Part shown: piece after piece, positions 53,407-64,000 of the stretch
Layout of the letters: the number at the start of each line of letters is the position of its first letter
Numbering within the stretch: the first letter of the stretch is position 1
Origin: Pigmentiphaga litoralis
Lineage (GTDB): Bacteria > Pseudomonadota > Gammaproteobacteria > Burkholderiales > Burkholderiaceae_B
Assembly (NCBI RefSeq): GCF_014651835.1
Contig: NZ_BMXQ01000001.1
Coordinates: 3,136,120-3,200,119, forward strand
Length of the DNA: 64,000 nucleotides
Reading direction: 5' to 3'
Translations under genes and position numbers: made by a program
Notes under the pieces: model-generated
Told to the model about the DNA's origin: nothing
Databases searched by the model: none
What the model saw: the letters and a program-made list of their open reading frames with translations, nothing else

Positions 53407-56400
53407 TGAATCCGTCACGGATCTTCATCCTGCGCCCGGTCGCCACGACCCTGGCGATGATTGCGCTGTTGCTGGCCGGGCTGATCGCGTATCGGCTGCT
53501 GCCGGTGTCGGCGCTGCCGGAAGTGGATTACCCGACCATCCAGGTGACGACCCAGTACCCGGGCGCCAGTCCGGATGTCATGACGTCGCTGGTGACCGCG
53601 CCGCTCGAACGCCAATTCGGGCAGATGCCGGGCCTGAACCAGATGTCGTCGATCAGTTCGGGCGGCGCGTCGGTGATCACGCTCAAGTTCAACCTGGACC
53701 TGGCGCTGGATATTGCCGAACAGGAAGTGCAGGCCGCGATCAATGCCGGGTCCAACCTGCTGCCGAGCGACCTGCCCGCCCCGCCCATCTACAACAAGGT
53801 CAATCCGGCTGACACGCCGGTGCTGACCCTGGCGATTTCGTCGCCGACCTTGCCGCTGTACAAGGTGCGCGATCTGGTCGACACCCGCATGGCCCAGAAG
53901 ATCGCGCAGGTGTCGGGCGTCGGGCTGGTCAGCATCGCCGGGGGCCAGCGGCCCGCGGTGCGGATCCGCGCCAATCCGCAGGCGCTGGCGGCCTACGGCC
54001 TGAACCTGAGCAATGTGCGCACGGCCATTACCGGCGCCAACGTCAATCAGCCCAAGGGCAATTTCGATGGCCCGAGCCGCGCGACCACACTGGACGCCAA
54101 CGACCAGCTCAAGACGATCGACCAGTATCGCAACCTGATCATCTCGTACCAGAACAACGCGCCGCTGCGCCTGTCGGACGTGGCCGAGACGGTCGAAGAC
54201 GCCGAGAACACCCGGCAGGCTGCATGGGCCAACGGCAAGCCGGCCATTCTGATCAACGTGCAGCGCCAGCCGGGCGCCAACGTGATCGACGTGGTCGACC
54301 GCATCCGCAAGCTGCTGCCCGACGTGCAGGCCGGCCTGCCCAGCACGCTGGACGTGGCGGTGCTGTCGGACCGGACCGAGACCATCAAGGAATCGGTGCG
54401 AGACGTGCAGTTCGAATTGCTGCTGGCGATTGCGCTGGTGGTGATGGTGACCTTCGTGTTCCTGCGCAACTTCACGGCAACGCTGATCCCGAGCGTGGTG
54501 GTGCCGCTGTCCCTGATCGGGACCTTCGGCATCATGTACCTGGCCGGCTTCAGCGTGAACAACCTCACGCTGATGGCGCTGACGGTGGCGACCGGGTTCG
54601 TGGTCGACGATGCGATCGTGATGATCGAGAACATTGCGCGCTATCTGGAAGAAGGCGATACGCCGTTGCATGCCGCGCTCAAGGGCGCCGCGCAGATCGG
54701 CTTTACCTTGATTTCGTTGACGGTGTCGCTGATCGCCGTGCTGATCCCGCTGCTGTTCATGGGCGACGTGATCGGACGGCTGTTCCGTGAGTTTGCGGTC
54801 ACGCTGGCGGTGTCGATCCTGATCTCGCTCGTCATTTCGCTGACGCTGACGCCGATGATGTGCGCCAAGTTTCTCAAGCACATTCCGGAAGAACGGCAGA
54901 CGCGCTTCTATCGGAAAAGCGGCGCCGTGTTCGACCGCATCATTGCGGGCTACGACCGGATGCTGCAGCGCGTGCTGGCGCATCAGCCGCTGACCCTGCT
55001 GGTTGCGCTGGCGACGCTGCTGCTGACCGTGCTGCTGTACGTGCTGATCCCGAAGGGCTTCTTTCCGCTGCAGGACACGGGCGTGATCCAGGCGATCACG
55101 GAAAGCTCGCAGTCGGTATCGTTCTCGGCCATGGCGCAGCGCCAGCAGGCGGCGGCCAAGGTGATCCTGGAAGACCCGGACGTGGAAAGCCTGTCGTCGT
55201 TCATTGGCGTGGACGGCAGCAATGCGACGCTGAACAGCGGCCGCATCCAGATCAACCTGAAGTCGCGCAGCAACCGTTCCGATACGGCGCCCGTGATCAT
55301 CAAGCGGCTGCAGCATGCCCTGCAGGATGTGCCCGACATCAAGCTCTACATGCAGCCGGTGCAGGACCTGACCATTGAAGACCGCGTCAGCCGCACGCAA
55401 TACCAGTTCACGCTGCAGGACCCCGACCTGACGCACCTTGGGGTGTGGACCCGCAAGCTGGTCGAGCAGCTGTCGACGCTGCCGCAGCTGGCTGACGTGA
55501 ACCACGACCTGCAGGACCAGGGGCTGCAGACCTATATCGAGATCGACCGCAACGCGGCGTCGCGGCTGGGCATCACCGCCACGACGATCGACGCGGCGCT
55601 GTACGACGCGCTTGGGCAGCGGCTGATCTCGACCATCTTCACGCAGTCGAACCAGTACCGCGTGGTGCTGGAAGTGCAGCCCCAGTTCCGCCAGGACCCG
55701 TCGTCGCTGTCGCAGATCCACGTGGCGTCGGCCGACGGCAAGCAGGTCCCGCTGACCAACATCGTCAAGGTGTCGGAACGGAACACGCCGCTGGCGATCA
55801 GCCACCTCGGGCAATTCCCGTCGGCCACTGTCTCGTTCAACCTGGCCCCGGGGGCCTCGCTGAGCGGCGCGGTGGAAGCCATCCTGAAAGCGGAGCAGGA
55901 GATCGGCATGCCGACCGCGATCCAGACCCGCTTCCAGGGCGCGGCGCAGGCCTTCCAGACCTCGCTCGACAGCACGTTGCTGCTGATCATTGCGGCGATC
56001 GCCACCATGTACATCGTGCTGGGTGTGCTCTATGAGAGCTACATCCATCCGATCACCATTTTGTCGACGCTGCCGTCGGCGGGGGTGGGCGCCCTGCTCG
56101 CGCTCATGATCGCGGGCAGTGATCTGGACATGATCGGCATCATCGGGATCATCCTGCTGATCGGCATCGTGAAAAAGAACGCGATCATGATGATCGACTT
56201 TGCGCGCGACGCCGAGCGCAAGCAGGGCATGAGCCCGCGGGACGCGATCCACCAGGCGGCGCTGCTGCGCTTTCGCCCCATCCTGATGACGACGCTGGCC
56301 GCGCTGTTCGGCGCGGTGCCGCTCATGCTGAGCACCGGCACCGGCGCGGAACTGCGTCAGCCGCTGGGCCTCGTGATGGTGGGCGGCCTGCTGGTCAGCC

Positions 56401-56522
56401 AGGTGCTGACGCTCTTCACCACGCCGGTCATCTATCTGATGTTCGATCGCCTGGGGCAGCGCGTGCGTGACCGCCGCGCGCGCAAGGATGGCGTGCCGGT
56501 GACCGGAGACCAGACGGCATGA
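53406..56522 (+). CDS. mdtB: RND efflux pump subunit (MdtB-like)
   Basis: Proton-driven inner-membrane drug transporter. The 1038-residue protein has the 12-helix RND plan with two large periplasmic loops, the N-terminal [20 protein letters not shown] helix, and the proton-relay pair in TM4 ([13 protein letters not shown]). [17 protein letters not shown] is in TM10-11. In the MdtABC system MdtB and MdtC form a mixed trimer. It overlaps mdtC by 4 bp. Confidence 0.95.
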   Translation: MNPSRIFILRPVATTLAMIALLLAGLIAYRLLPVSALPEVDYPTIQVTTQYPGASPDVMTSLVTAPLERQFGQMPGLNQMSSISSGGASVITLKFNLDLALDIAEQEVQAAINAGSNLLPSDLPAPPIYNKVNPADTPVLTLAISSPTLPLYKVRDLVDTRMAQKIAQVSGVGLVSIAGGQRPAVRIRANPQALAAYGLNLSNVRTAITGANVNQPKGNFDGPSRATTLDANDQLKTIDQYRNLIISYQNNAPLRLSDVAETVEDAENTRQAAWANGKPAILINVQRQPGANVIDVVDRIRKLLPDVQAGLPSTLDVAVLSDRTETIKESVRDVQFELLLAIALVVMVTFVFLRNFTATLIPSVVVPLSLIGTFGIMYLAGFSVNNLTLMALTVATGFVVDDAIVMIENIARYLEEGDTPLHAALKGAAQIGFTLISLTVSLIAVLIPLLFMGDVIGRLFREFAVTLAVSILISLVISLTLTPMMCAKFLKHIPEERQTRFYRKSGAVFDRIIAGYDRMLQRVLAHQPLTLLVALATLLLTVLLYVLIPKGFFPLQDTGVIQAITESSQSVSFSAMAQRQQAAAKVILEDPDVESLSSFIGVDGSNATLNSGRIQINLKSRSNRSDTAPVIIKRLQHALQDVPDIKLYMQPVQDLTIEDRVSRTQYQFTLQDPDLTHLGVWTRKLVEQLSTLPQLADVNHDLQDQGLQTYIEIDRNAASRLGITATTIDAALYDALGQRLISTIFTQSNQYRVVLEVQPQFRQDPSSLSQIHVASADGKQVPLTNIVKVSERNTPLAISHLGQFPSATVSFNLAPGASLSGAVEAILKAEQEIGMPTAIQTRFQGAAQAFQTSLDSTLLLIIAAIATMYIVLGVLYESYIHPITILSTLPSAGVGALLALMIAGSDLDMIGIIGIILLIGIVKKNAIMMIDFARDAERKQGMSPRDAIHQAALLRFRPILMTTLAALFGAVPLMLSTGTGAELRQPLGLVMVGGLLVSQVLTLFTTPVIYLMFDRLGQRVRDRRARKDGVPVTGDQTA

Positions 56523-59500
56523 ACCTGTCGGCGCCCTTCATCATGCGGCCGGTGGCGACCGCGCTGCTGACGCTGGCCATCGTGCTGGCGGGCGTGCTTG
56601 CCTTCCTGATGCTGCCGGTGGCGCCCTTGCCGCAGGTCGATTACCCGACGATCTCGGTGTCGGCCAGCCTGGCGGGCGCCAATCCGGAAACGATGGCGTC
56701 CAGTGTGGCGACGCCGCTCGAACGGTCGCTGGGCAGCATTGCCGGGGTCAGCGAGATGACGTCGAGCAGTTCGCAAGGATCCACCCGGATCACGCTGCAG
56801 TTCGACCTGAGCCGCGACATCGACGGCGCGGCGCGTGATGTGCAGGCCGCGATCAACGCGGCGCGCAGCATGCTGCCGTCGGCCCTGCGCAGCAATCCGA
56901 CCTACAACAAACGCAACCCGTCGTCGGCCCCGGTCATGGTGCTGGCGCTGACCAGCAAGACGCTGGACCAGGGCCAGCTGTACGACGTCGGCTCGACCAT
57001 CATGGCGCAGCGCATCGCGCAGATCCAGGGCGTGGCCGAAGTGCAGGTGGGCGGCAGTTCCCTGCCGGCCGTGCGGATCGAACTCAACCCGGATCTGCTG
57101 AATCAGTACGACATTCCGCTGGATACCGTGCGGCTGGCTGTGACCGGGGCCAATGCCAACGGCCCCAAAGGGGTGCTTGAAAACGACACCACGCATTGGC
57201 AGGTGGCCACCAACGGCCAGTTGCGCAAGGCCAGCCAGTACCAGGAACTGGTCATTGCGTACCGCAACAACGCCGCCGTGCGACTGAGCGACGTCGCGCG
57301 GGTGGAGGATTCGGTCGAAGACCTGTTCCAGATGGGCTTCTACAACAACCAGCGGGCGATCCTGCTGGTGGTGAGCCGGCAGGCCAATGCGAACATCATC
57401 GAGACCGTGGACCGCATTCGCGATGCGCTGCCACAGATGCGGTCGATGCTGCCGGGCGATGTCGAACTGACGGTCGCGCAGGACCGTACCCCCAGCATCC
57501 GCGCATCGCTCAAGGAAGCCGAACATACGCTGGTCATTGCCGTGGGCCTGGTCATCATGGTGGTGCTGCTGTTCCTGCGCAACGGGCGCGCGGCGCTGAT
57601 CCCGAGCGTGGCCGTGCCGGTGTCCCTGATCGGCACGTTCATCGTGATGTGGCTGTGCGGCTATTCGCTCAACACCATGTCGCTGATGGCGCTGATCGTG
57701 GCGACCGGCTTCGTGGTCGACGATGCGATCGTGGTGCTCGAGAACATTTCCCGGCATATCGAAGAAGGCATGTCGCCGCTGCGCGCCTCGCTCAAGGGCG
57801 CGCGCGAAGTCGGCTTTACCGTGCTGTCGATGAGTCTGTCGCTGATCGCCGTGTTCATCCCGATCCTGCTGATGGGCGACATCGTTGGCCGCTTGTTCCG
57901 CGAGTTTGCCGTCACGCTGTCGGCCGCCATTTTGGTGTCGCTGGTGGTGTCGCTCACCCTGACGCCCATGATGTGTGCGCGGCTGCTCAAGACGCCTGCG
58001 CAGACCAAGCCGCCAGGCCGGGTGTCGCGCGCGCTGGGCCGCTTCTTCGATGCGTTGCTGCGCGGCTATGACCGCAGCCTGACCTGGGCCTTGAAGCACT
58101 CGCTGCTGACCGTGATCGTGCTTGGCCTGACCGTCGGGTTGAACGTCTATCTGTACGTAAAGGTCCCGAAGGGCTTTTTCCCGCAGCAGGACACCGGGCA
58201 GCTGATGGGCTTCGTGCGTGCCGACCAGGGCACGTCGTTCCGGGCCATGGGTCCGAAACTGGAATACTTCCGCAAGGTTGTGCTGTCGGACCCTGCCGTG
58301 GAGAGCATGGTGGGCTACAGCGGCGGGCGCGGCGGCAGCAATTCCAGCTTCATGATGATCCAGTTGAAGCCGATCACGCAGCGCAAGGAAAACGTCGACC
58401 AGGTGATCGCGCGCCTGCGGATGCGGCTGTCGAACATTGCCGGCGCGCAGATGTTCATGGTGCCGAACCAGGACATCCGCATCGGCGGGCGATCATCGCG
58501 ATCGTCGTACCAATACACGCTGATGGCATCGGAATTGTCGGCGCTGCGCGAGTGGATGCCCAAGGTGCAGCAGGCGCTCGTGAAGATGCCGGAGCTGGCC
58601 GATGTGGATACCGACATCGAAGACAAGGGCCAGCAGGTCTCGCTGCAGATCGATCGCGAAACGGCCACGCGGCTGGGCGTGGACATGTCCACCATTGCGG
58701 CGGTGCTGAACAACTCGTTCACGCAGCGGCAGGTTTCGGTGATCTACAACACCTTGAACCAGTACCGGGTGGTCATGGAAGTGGATCAGCGCTATGCGCA
58801 GAACGCCGATGCGCTCAGCAAGGTATTCGTGATCACGGCTGCGGGCACGCGCGTGCCGCTGTCGGCTTTTGCCAAATGGCAGACCACCAATGCCCCCCTG
58901 AGCGTGCAACACGACAGCCAGTTCGTGGCGGACACCATCTCGTTCAACCTGGCGCCTGGCGTGTCGCTGGGCCAGGCCACCGCGGCCATCGAACAGGCCA
59001 TCGCGCGCATCAGCCTGCCCACGACCGAAATCCAGGCGGGCTTTGCGGGCAGCGCCAAGGCACTGCAGTCGACACTCAGCGCGCAGCCCTGGCTGATCCT
59101 GGCCGCGCTGATCACCATGTACCTCGTGCTGGGCATTCTGTATGAAAGCTATATCCATCCGCTGACCATTCTGTCGACCCTGCCGTCGGCGGGTATCGGG
59201 GCGTTGCTGGCGCTGATGGTGCTGGGCAAGGAGTTCACGCTGATTGCGTTGATCGGGGTGTTCCTGCTGATCGGCATCGTGAAAAAGAACGCCATCATGA
59301 TGGTGGACTTTGCCCTGGACGCCGAACGGCGGCTGGGCCTGTCCCCGCGCGAAGCCATCTATCAGGCCTGCCTGATGCGCTTTCGTCCCATCCTGATGAC
59401 GACGATGGCGGCCATGCTGGGCGCCCTGCCGCTGGTGCTGAGCACCGGCGCGGGCGCCGAACTGCGCCAGCCACTGGGCATCACGATCGTTGGCGGCCTG

Positions 59501-59632
59501 TTCCTGAGCCAGTTGCTGACCCTGTACACCACTCCGGTGGTCTATCTCTATCTTGACCGGATGCGCCACTGGGCGCATCGGCGCTGGGGCACACCCGCGC
59601 CTGCCCTGCCGCTCCCTGGAGGCAATCTATGA
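56519..59632 (+). CDS. mdtC: RND efflux pump subunit (MdtC-like)
   Basis: Second RND subunit, 1037 residues, closely resembling its neighbour in layout: [19 protein letters not shown] start, [17 protein letters not shown] in TM4 and [23 protein letters not shown]. The tandem pair with one adaptor supports a MdtBC-type heterotrimer rather than two separate pumps. It overlaps the outer-membrane factor gene by 4 bp. Confidence 0.95.
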   Translation: MNLSAPFIMRPVATALLTLAIVLAGVLAFLMLPVAPLPQVDYPTISVSASLAGANPETMASSVATPLERSLGSIAGVSEMTSSSSQGSTRITLQFDLSRDIDGAARDVQAAINAARSMLPSALRSNPTYNKRNPSSAPVMVLALTSKTLDQGQLYDVGSTIMAQRIAQIQGVAEVQVGGSSLPAVRIELNPDLLNQYDIPLDTVRLAVTGANANGPKGVLENDTTHWQVATNGQLRKASQYQELVIAYRNNAAVRLSDVARVEDSVEDLFQMGFYNNQRAILLVVSRQANANIIETVDRIRDALPQMRSMLPGDVELTVAQDRTPSIRASLKEAEHTLVIAVGLVIMVVLLFLRNGRAALIPSVAVPVSLIGTFIVMWLCGYSLNTMSLMALIVATGFVVDDAIVVLENISRHIEEGMSPLRASLKGAREVGFTVLSMSLSLIAVFIPILLMGDIVGRLFREFAVTLSAAILVSLVVSLTLTPMMCARLLKTPAQTKPPGRVSRALGRFFDALLRGYDRSLTWALKHSLLTVIVLGLTVGLNVYLYVKVPKGFFPQQDTGQLMGFVRADQGTSFRAMGPKLEYFRKVVLSDPAVESMVGYSGGRGGSNSSFMMIQLKPITQRKENVDQVIARLRMRLSNIAGAQMFMVPNQDIRIGGRSSRSSYQYTLMASELSALREWMPKVQQALVKMPELADVDTDIEDKGQQVSLQIDRETATRLGVDMSTIAAVLNNSFTQRQVSVIYNTLNQYRVVMEVDQRYAQNADALSKVFVITAAGTRVPLSAFAKWQTTNAPLSVQHDSQFVADTISFNLAPGVSLGQATAAIEQAIARISLPTTEIQAGFAGSAKALQSTLSAQPWLILAALITMYLVLGILYESYIHPLTILSTLPSAGIGALLALMVLGKEFTLIALIGVFLLIGIVKKNAIMMVDFALDAERRLGLSPREAIYQACLMRFRPILMTTMAAMLGALPLVLSTGAGAELRQPLGITIVGGLFLSQLLTLYTTPVVYLYLDRMRHWAHRRWGTPAPALPLPGGNL

Positions 59633-61218
59633 AGCAGCCCTTGACCGTGGCGCCGCGTTCCGTCGTGAACGCCCGCGTGCTCCGGCCATCGCGCCCCGCC
59701 GCCCTGAATTTGCTGGCCGGACTGACCCTGGCCGCCCTGCTTGCAGGGTGCGCCGTCGGGCCGGACTACCATCGGCCCACTGCGCCGATCGGTATCGAAT
59801 TCAAGGAAACCGAAGGCTGGAAAGCCGCCCAACCCAGCGACGACATCACACGCGGCGCCTGGTGGGAAATCTATAACGACCCGGTTCTGAACCGGCTGAT
59901 GCCCCAGGTCGAAGCGGCCAACCAGACGCTGGCGCAATCCGAAGCGCAGTACCGCCAGGCGATTGCCGTGCTGCGCGGCACGCGTGCGGGCGAGCTGCCG
60001 ACCCTGAACGGCAATGCGTCGGCCACGCGCAGCGGCAACGGCGTCAGCAGCGGCACGACGACCACCACGACCGGCACCGGGATCGGAACCGGCACGGGGA
60101 CCGGGACTGGCACCGGCACCGGCACCACCATCATCAGCACGCCCAGCAGCGGTTCCAGCATCCGCAATCAGTTCAGCACCAGCCTGAGCGCGAGCTGGGA
60201 AGTGGACCTGTGGGGCCGCATCCGACGCGGTGTCGAAGCCGATTCGGCCAGCGTGCAGGCCAGCGCCGCCAACCTGGCCGCCGCCCGCCTGAGCGCGCAG
60301 TCCACCCTGGCCCGCAACTACTTCCAGTTGCGCGTGATGGACGAACAGAAGCGGCTGCTCGAAGCCACGATCAAGGTGTATGAACGGTCGCTGCGGCTGA
60401 ACGAAAACCGGTATGACGTGGGCGTCAGTGCACGCGCCGACATCGTCCAGGCGCGGGCGCAGCTGGAAGGCGCGCGCGCCCAGGCCATCGATCTGGACTG
60501 GCAGCGCGCGCAACTGGAACACGCCATTGCGATCCTGACCGGGCAGCCCCCGTCCAATGTCGCGATTGCGCCGGCGCCTTTGAATACCGCGCTGCCCGAC
60601 GTGCCGGTCGGCCTGCCTTCGGAACTGCTGGAACGGCGGCCCGACATTGCCGCGGCCGAACGCGCCATGCAGGCGGCCAACGCGCGGATCGGCGTGGCCA
60701 AGGCGGCCTACTTCCCGACCCTGACCCTGTCGGCCAGCGGCGGCTATCGCAACTCCACCTTTGCGGATTGGCTGACGGCGCCGGCACGTTTCTGGTCGCT
60801 GGGCCCGGCCCTGGCCGCGCCGCTGTTTGACGGGGGCCTGCGCCGCGCGCAGGTCTCGCAGAACGAAGCCGCCTACGATGCGCAGGTGGCCGCGTACCGG
60901 CAGACCGTGCTGACCGCCCTGGGTGAAGTCGAAGACAATCTGGTTCAATTGCGAGTGCTGGCCAGCGAACAGGTCGTGCAGCAACGGGCCCTGGACGCCG
61001 CGCGTGAATCGTTGCGGTTGACCACCAACCAGTTCGAAGCCGGCATCATCGACTTCCTGAGCCTGGTCACGGTCCAGACGACGGCGCTCAATAATGAGCG
61101 CACGAACCTGACGCTGCTTGGCAACCGCCTCGCGGCCAGCGTCTCGCTCATCGCCGCCATTGGTGGTGGCTGGGATCAGAACCTTGCGCCCCCCGTCAAA
61201 CCCCGACCCCAGGACTGA
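59629..61218 (+). CDS. Outer-membrane efflux lipoprotein (NodT family) with Gly-Thr repeat
   Basis: TolC-like channel completing the RND pump. The 529-residue precursor has a lipobox LLAGC (Cys near 41) followed by AVGPDYHRP, and duplicated coiled-coil regions with TTIDAALYD-free OMF motifs ([42 protein letters not shown], in parts). Residues about 142-166 are a Gly-Thr/Thr tract coded by 6-bp units, placed between [12 protein letters not shown] and [11 protein letters not shown], where OprM-type proteins have their first extracellular loop. Confidence 0.94.
   Translation: MKQPLTVAPRSVVNARVLRPSRPAALNLLAGLTLAALLAGCAVGPDYHRPTAPIGIEFKETEGWKAAQPSDDITRGAWWEIYNDPVLNRLMPQVEAANQTLAQSEAQYRQAIAVLRGTRAGELPTLNGNASATRSGNGVSSGTTTTTTGTGIGTGTGTGTGTGTGTTIISTPSSGSSIRNQFSTSLSASWEVDLWGRIRRGVEADSASVQASAANLAAARLSAQSTLARNYFQLRVMDEQKRLLEATIKVYERSLRLNENRYDVGVSARADIVQARAQLEGARAQAIDLDWQRAQLEHAIAILTGQPPSNVAIAPAPLNTALPDVPVGLPSELLERRPDIAAAERAMQAANARIGVAKAAYFPTLTLSASGGYRNSTFADWLTAPARFWSLGPALAAPLFDGGLRRAQVSQNEAAYDAQVAAYRQTVLTALGEVEDNLVQLRVLASEQVVQQRALDAARESLRLTTNQFEAGIIDFLSLVTVQTTALNNERTNLTLLGNRLAASVSLIAAIGGGWDQNLAPPVKPRPQD
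60052..60129 (+). repeat. Degenerate hexanucleotide (Gly-Thr) repeat within the efflux gene
   Basis: Mostly GGC/GGG/GGA-ACC/ACG/ACT codon pairs repeat about nine times, preceded by six Thr codons. The unit of 6 bp keeps the frame when copies are lost or gained. The wobble positions vary, so the tract is old rather than freshly expanded. Confidence 0.8.
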
Positions 61219-61220
61219 TC

Positions 61221-61691
61221 GTGTTCCACGTCGTACTCGTCTCTCCGGAGATCCCGCCCAACACGGGCAACGCCATCCGCCTGGCTGCCAACACCGGCGT
61301 GCAACTGCACCTGGTCAGGCCCCTGGGCTTCGAACTGGACGACGCCAAGCTGCGGCGCGCCGGCCTGGATTATCACGAGTGGGCCGCGGTCAAGGTGCAT
61401 GACCACTTTGCCGACGCCATCGCGGCCACAGGCGCACGGACCGAGCGGGTCTTTGCCTTCACGACCAAGGGATCACGATCCTTTGCGGGCGTGGCGTTCG
61501 AACCGGGTGACGCATTCGTGTTCGGCAGCGAGACGGCCGGGCTCAGGCCCGAAGTGCGCGACACGTTTCCCGAGGATCAACGGCTGCGGCTGCCCATGCA
61601 GCCCGGGCAGCGCAGCTTGAATCTGTCCAACTCGGTGGCCGTGGTGGTGTTCGAGGCCTGGCGGCAGCAGGGGTATGCGGGCGGGGGATAA
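61221..61691 (+). CDS. trmL: tRNA (cytidine(34)-2'-O)-methyltransferase TrmL
   Basis: SPOUT-family enzyme that methylates the wobble nucleotide of certain leucine tRNAs. The 156-residue protein begins at GTG, 2 bp after the efflux gene stop, with PPNTGNAIRLAANTG, FGSETAGL and QRSLNLSNSVAVVVFE knot motifs. It seems to ride on the efflux transcript, though functionally unrelated. Confidence 0.95.
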   Translation: MFHVVLVSPEIPPNTGNAIRLAANTGVQLHLVRPLGFELDDAKLRRAGLDYHEWAAVKVHDHFADAIAATGARTERVFAFTTKGSRSFAGVAFEPGDAFVFGSETAGLRPEVRDTFPEDQRLRLPMQPGQRSLNLSNSVAVVVFEAWRQQGYAGGG

Positions 61692-61701
61692 TCCCGCCCG
61701 C
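61677..61701. terminator. Hairpin at the convergent trmL/Bug-receptor end
   Basis: GCGGGCGGG (61677-61685) and CCCGCCCGC (61693-61701) form a perfect 9-bp stem with a 7-base loop, overlapping the trmL stop. No clear T-run; it may stop both convergent genes. Confidence 0.5.
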
Positions 61702-61705
61702 GGGC

Positions 61706-62710
61706 TCAATCCAGCGTCAGGTTCAACCGCTTGATCACGCCGCCCAACACCTGCGTTTCCTTCTTGATCAACGCGCTCAATTCGGCAGGCGTCGAGCCGA
61801 CTGGCGTGAAATATTGCGCCGTGAACAGCGTCCTGGCTTCGTCGCTGCGAATGATCTTGACGAGTTCCGTGTTCAGGCGATCCACCAGCGCTTGCGGCGT
61901 GCCGGCCGGCACCAGGACGGCGTTCCACGAAATCGCCTCGAAGCCGGGCGAGCCCTGCTCCACCATGGTGGGCAGATCGGGCAGCGTCGGGCTGCGCTGC
62001 AAGCTGGTCACGGCCAGCGCCTTGACGCGGCCATCGCGCACCTGCGGCATCGCGATCGCGGGCACCATGAACGCGGCCTGCACCTGGTTGCCCAGCATGG
62101 CGGTGATCACCTGAGGAAAGCCCGCGTACGGCACGTGCAGGATGTCCAGGCCCTGGCGGCCCTTGAACAATTCCATGGCCAGATGGGCCGAGCTGCCGGC
62201 GCCGACCGACCCGTAATTCAGCTTGCCCGGTTCTTTCTTGACCAGGGCTTCGAGTGCCGACACCGAGTCGACCTTGAGCGCCGGGTCCACCACCAGCACA
62301 TTGGGGCTGGTGGCAACAAGCGTGACGGGGGCCAGGTCCTTGACCGGGTCATACGGCAGCTTGGTGTACAACGCGGGCGCAGTGACCAGCGGACCGTTGA
62401 TCGTGTACAGGATGGTGTAGCCATCAGGCTGCGCGTGCGCGACCGCGGCCGTGCCGATGTTGCCGCCGGCGCCCGGCTTGTTGTCGATGACGATGGCCTG
62501 GCCCAGCGCCTTGCCGAGCGGCTGCGCGATCATGCGCGCCAGCGTGTCAGGCGACGATCCGGCCGGGAACGGCACGATCATCTTGATCGGCCGGTTGGGC
62601 CAGTCCGATTGCGCATAGGCGGCGGGCGCGGCAAAGGCGCCGGCCACGACGGCCGTCAGCGCGGCCAGCATCAGAGTGCGGCGCGGCGCCGACGTCGTAC
62701 GGGATGTCAT
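61706..62710 (-). CDS. Bug/TctC-family periplasmic receptor
   Basis: Tripartite tricarboxylate transporter receptor family, greatly expanded in Bordetella and relatives. The 334-residue precursor has a signal peptide (TLMLAALTAVVAGAFAAPAAYAQ) and then the family start WPNRPIKMIVPFPAGSSPDTLAR, with GAGGNIGTAAVA and PDGYTILYT. Start at 62710 with GGAG upstream. No TctA/TctB membrane genes are adjacent, so it is an orphan receptor; ligand unknown. Confidence 0.93.
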   Translation of the reverse strand: MTSRTTSAPRRTLMLAALTAVVAGAFAAPAAYAQSDWPNRPIKMIVPFPAGSSPDTLARMIAQPLGKALGQAIVIDNKPGAGGNIGTAAVAHAQPDGYTILYTINGPLVTAPALYTKLPYDPVKDLAPVTLVATSPNVLVVDPALKVDSVSALEALVKKEPGKLNYGSVGAGSSAHLAMELFKGRQGLDILHVPYAGFPQVITAMLGNQVQAAFMVPAIAMPQVRDGRVKALAVTSLQRSPTLPDLPTMVEQGSPGFEAISWNAVLVPAGTPQALVDRLNTELVKIIRSDEARTLFTAQYFTPVGSTPAELSALIKKETQVLGGVIKRLNLTLD

Positions 62711-62753
62711 GGGGTGTCTCCAGAGATTTTGTTTTTTGACGATGTCCCGGTGC

Positions 62754-63338
62754 TCAGACCGGCACATCGTGATTCAACCACTTTTCCACTCGCACCGGCT
62801 CGGCGTTGACCAGGGTGTCGAGCAGTGACTCGATGTCGGTATCGATAATCATCGAGTCCAGGTGTTCCTTACGCACGAAGCCCTGGGCATGCGCATGGCG
62901 CGCGAATTCGATCAGGCCGTCGTAGTAGCCGTTCACATTGAGCAGGCCGACCGGCTTCTGGTGGTAGCCGATCTGCTGCCAGGTCAACACTTCGAACAGC
63001 TCGTCCAACGTGCCGAAGCCGCCCGGCAAGGCGACGAACGCGTCCGACAGTTCCACCATCCGCGCCTTGCGCGCATGCATCGTCGGAACCACGAACAAGT
63101 CGGTCAGGCCGCGATGGCCCACTTCCTTTTCCCACAGGCGCTCGGGGATGATGCCGGTAACCGTGCCGCCGGCGGCAAGGGTGGCATTGGCCACTTCGCC
63201 CATCAGGCCGACGTTGCCGCCGCCATACACCAGCCGCAGATTGCGGCGGGCCAATGCGGTGCCGAAGTCGCGGGCGACCTCGGCATGACGCGGATCGGTC
63301 CCGGGACTCGATCCGCAATAGACGCAGATCGCATCCAT
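62754..63338 (-). CDS. LOG-family phosphoribohydrolase
   Basis: Rossmann-fold protein of the LOG/TIGR00730 family that splits cytokinin-type nucleoside monophosphates or AMP to base and ribose 5-phosphate. The 194-residue sequence has CVYCGSSPG, YGGGNVGLMG and the signature PGGFGTLDELFEVLTW. Its start abuts the gpsA stop with no gap. Confidence 0.93.
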   Translation of the reverse strand: MDAICVYCGSSPGTDPRHAEVARDFGTALARRNLRLVYGGGNVGLMGEVANATLAAGGTVTGIIPERLWEKEVGHRGLTDLFVVPTMHARKARMVELSDAFVALPGGFGTLDELFEVLTWQQIGYHQKPVGLLNVNGYYDGLIEFARHAHAQGFVRKEHLDSMIIDTDIESLLDTLVNAEPVRVEKWLNHDVPV

Positions 63339-64000
63339 CTATACAGCTCCTTCGGCACGCGGATCGCGTGCAAGCAAACGGGAAACGGCCAGGGCGGGCG
63401 GGACGCGGTCGAACAGCACCGCGCAGACCGCCTCGGTGATCGGCATCTGCAGGCCATGGCGCCGGCCCAGCGCCAGCACGGCCGGCGCACAGCGCGCACC
63501 TTCGGCAACCTGCGTCATGTCAGCCAGGATGGCGTCGAGCGAGGCGCCCCGGCCAATTTCGAGCCCGACGCGGCGATTGCGCGACAGGTCGCCGGTGGCG
63601 GTCAGGATCAGGTCCCCCAGGCCGGTCAGACCTGAAAAGGTATCGGCCTGCGCGCCAAGCGCCACGCCCAGCCGGGTCATTTCGGCCAGTCCGCGGGTAA
63701 TCAATGCGGCACGGGCGTTGGCGCCCATGCCCAGGCCATCGCCAATGCCGCAGGCAATGGCCATGATGTTCTTGACGGCGCCGCCCACTTCCACACCCAC
63801 GACGTCGTCGCTGGCATAGACGCGGATCGCGCCGCCGTGCAGCGCATGCGTGACCTGCTCGCGCAGGTCGGCGCTGCTGCTTGCCACCGTCAGCGCCACC
63901 GGCAACCCCTGGGCCACCTCGCGCGCGAACGACGGCCCCGACAGCACGCCGGTCGACACGCCAGGCATGCCGCCCAGCACTTCGGCGGCCACGGCGTGCG
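63339..64000 (-). CDS. gpsA: Glycerol-3-phosphate dehydrogenase GpsA, C-terminal part
   Basis: NAD(P)-linked enzyme making glycerol 3-phosphate for phospholipids. About 220 residues of the C-terminal part are in the window; the N-terminal NAD-binding domain lies beyond base 64000. Visible are [18 protein letters not shown], the catalytic-lysine segment [17 protein letters not shown] and [23 protein letters not shown]. The reading frame stays open to the window edge. Confidence 0.94.
   Translation of the reverse strand, partial: HAVAAEVLGGMPGVSTGVLSGPSFAREVAQGLPVALTVASSSADLREQVTHALHGGAIRVYASDDVVGVEVGGAVKNIMAIACGIGDGLGMGANARAALITRGLAEMTRLGVALGAQADTFSGLTGLGDLILTATGDLSRNRRVGLEIGRGASLDAILADMTQVAEGARCAPAVLALGRRHGLQMPITEAVCAVLFDRVPPALAVSRLLARDPRAEGAV

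Noticed and set aside
53415-56252. 945-codon minus-strand ORF opposite mdtB
   Set aside because: Antisense shadow of the RND gene, rich in His, Arg and Gln, with no domain or ribosome site.
56519-59632. mdtC as a recent duplicate of mdtB
   Set aside because: The two proteins share only the usual family motifs and differ throughout the periplasmic loops; this fits the ancient MdtB/MdtC pair.
60052-60129. Possible CRISPR or VNTR array
   Set aside because: No spacers; the units encode a Gly-Thr tract in frame within an intact gene.

Overview
The window is a dense, high-GC chromosomal segment. It looks like a betaproteobacterium of the Burkholderiales, most likely Alcaligenaceae (Bordetella/Achromobacter/Pigmentiphaga-like). 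That placement is inferred from the tat-his-murA-mla synteny, the beta-type cytochrome oxidase cluster, a Bug/TctC-type periplasmic receptor and the gene content. I ran no database search. Nearly all genes are intact housekeeping genes, and no prophage, integrase, rRNA, tRNA or CRISPR array was seen.

Layout. 1-3.9 kb: Rieske protein gene petA (-), a 513-bp structured spacer, mscL (+), a Nif3-family gene (-) and an HtrA/DegS-like protease (+). 3.9-8.8 kb: a branched-chain amino-acid-type ABC importer (-) whose livM and livG are fused. 8.8-25.8 kb: an almost uninterrupted minus-strand series, read mlaF-mlaE-mlaD-mlaA-mlaC, a YadGH-type ABC exporter, bolA/ibaG, murA, hisG-D-C-B-H-A-F-I-E, a HIT protein and tatA-B-C. 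Many of its junctions overlap by 1-4 bp. No mlaB (STAS) gene is present at the expected place. 26-30.8 kb: the prkA-yeaH-spoVR stress operon. 31.3-37.7 kb: glutamate synthase gltB-gltD.

37.7-40.4 kb is the most unusual part. An intact gene related to REP-associated tyrosine transposases has lost the HUH motif and the catalytic tyrosine region, yet is still bracketed by short inverted repeats. It is followed by rpoH, which carries a perfect CIRCE (HrcA operator) in its 5' leader. After rpoH lies a gene-free stretch that ends in a textbook terminator preceded by a hairpin exposing a C/U-rich anti-Shine-Dalgarno loop, a good candidate for a small RNA.

40.4-49.8 kb: an aa3-type cytochrome c oxidase biogenesis cluster (sco1, ctaB, ctaA, a second Sco-like gene with a TTG start, SURF1, ctaE, a DUF2970 protein, ctaG, a 37-residue assembly protein, ctaD, ctaC), with one small DUF2909 gene on the opposite strand. 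50-51.9 kb: divergent bioC-like methyltransferase and comF-like genes. 52-61.7 kb: a translationally coupled MdtABC-type RND efflux operon with a NodT-type outer-membrane factor and trmL. 61.7-64 kb: a Bug-type receptor, a LOG-family gene and the 3' part of gpsA, which runs off the window.

Themes are respiration (bc1 and cytochrome oxidase), envelope homeostasis (Mla, Tat, MscL, HtrA, RND pump), amino-acid supply (his, glt, liv) and stress control (RpoH/HrcA, PrkA-YeaH-SpoVR).
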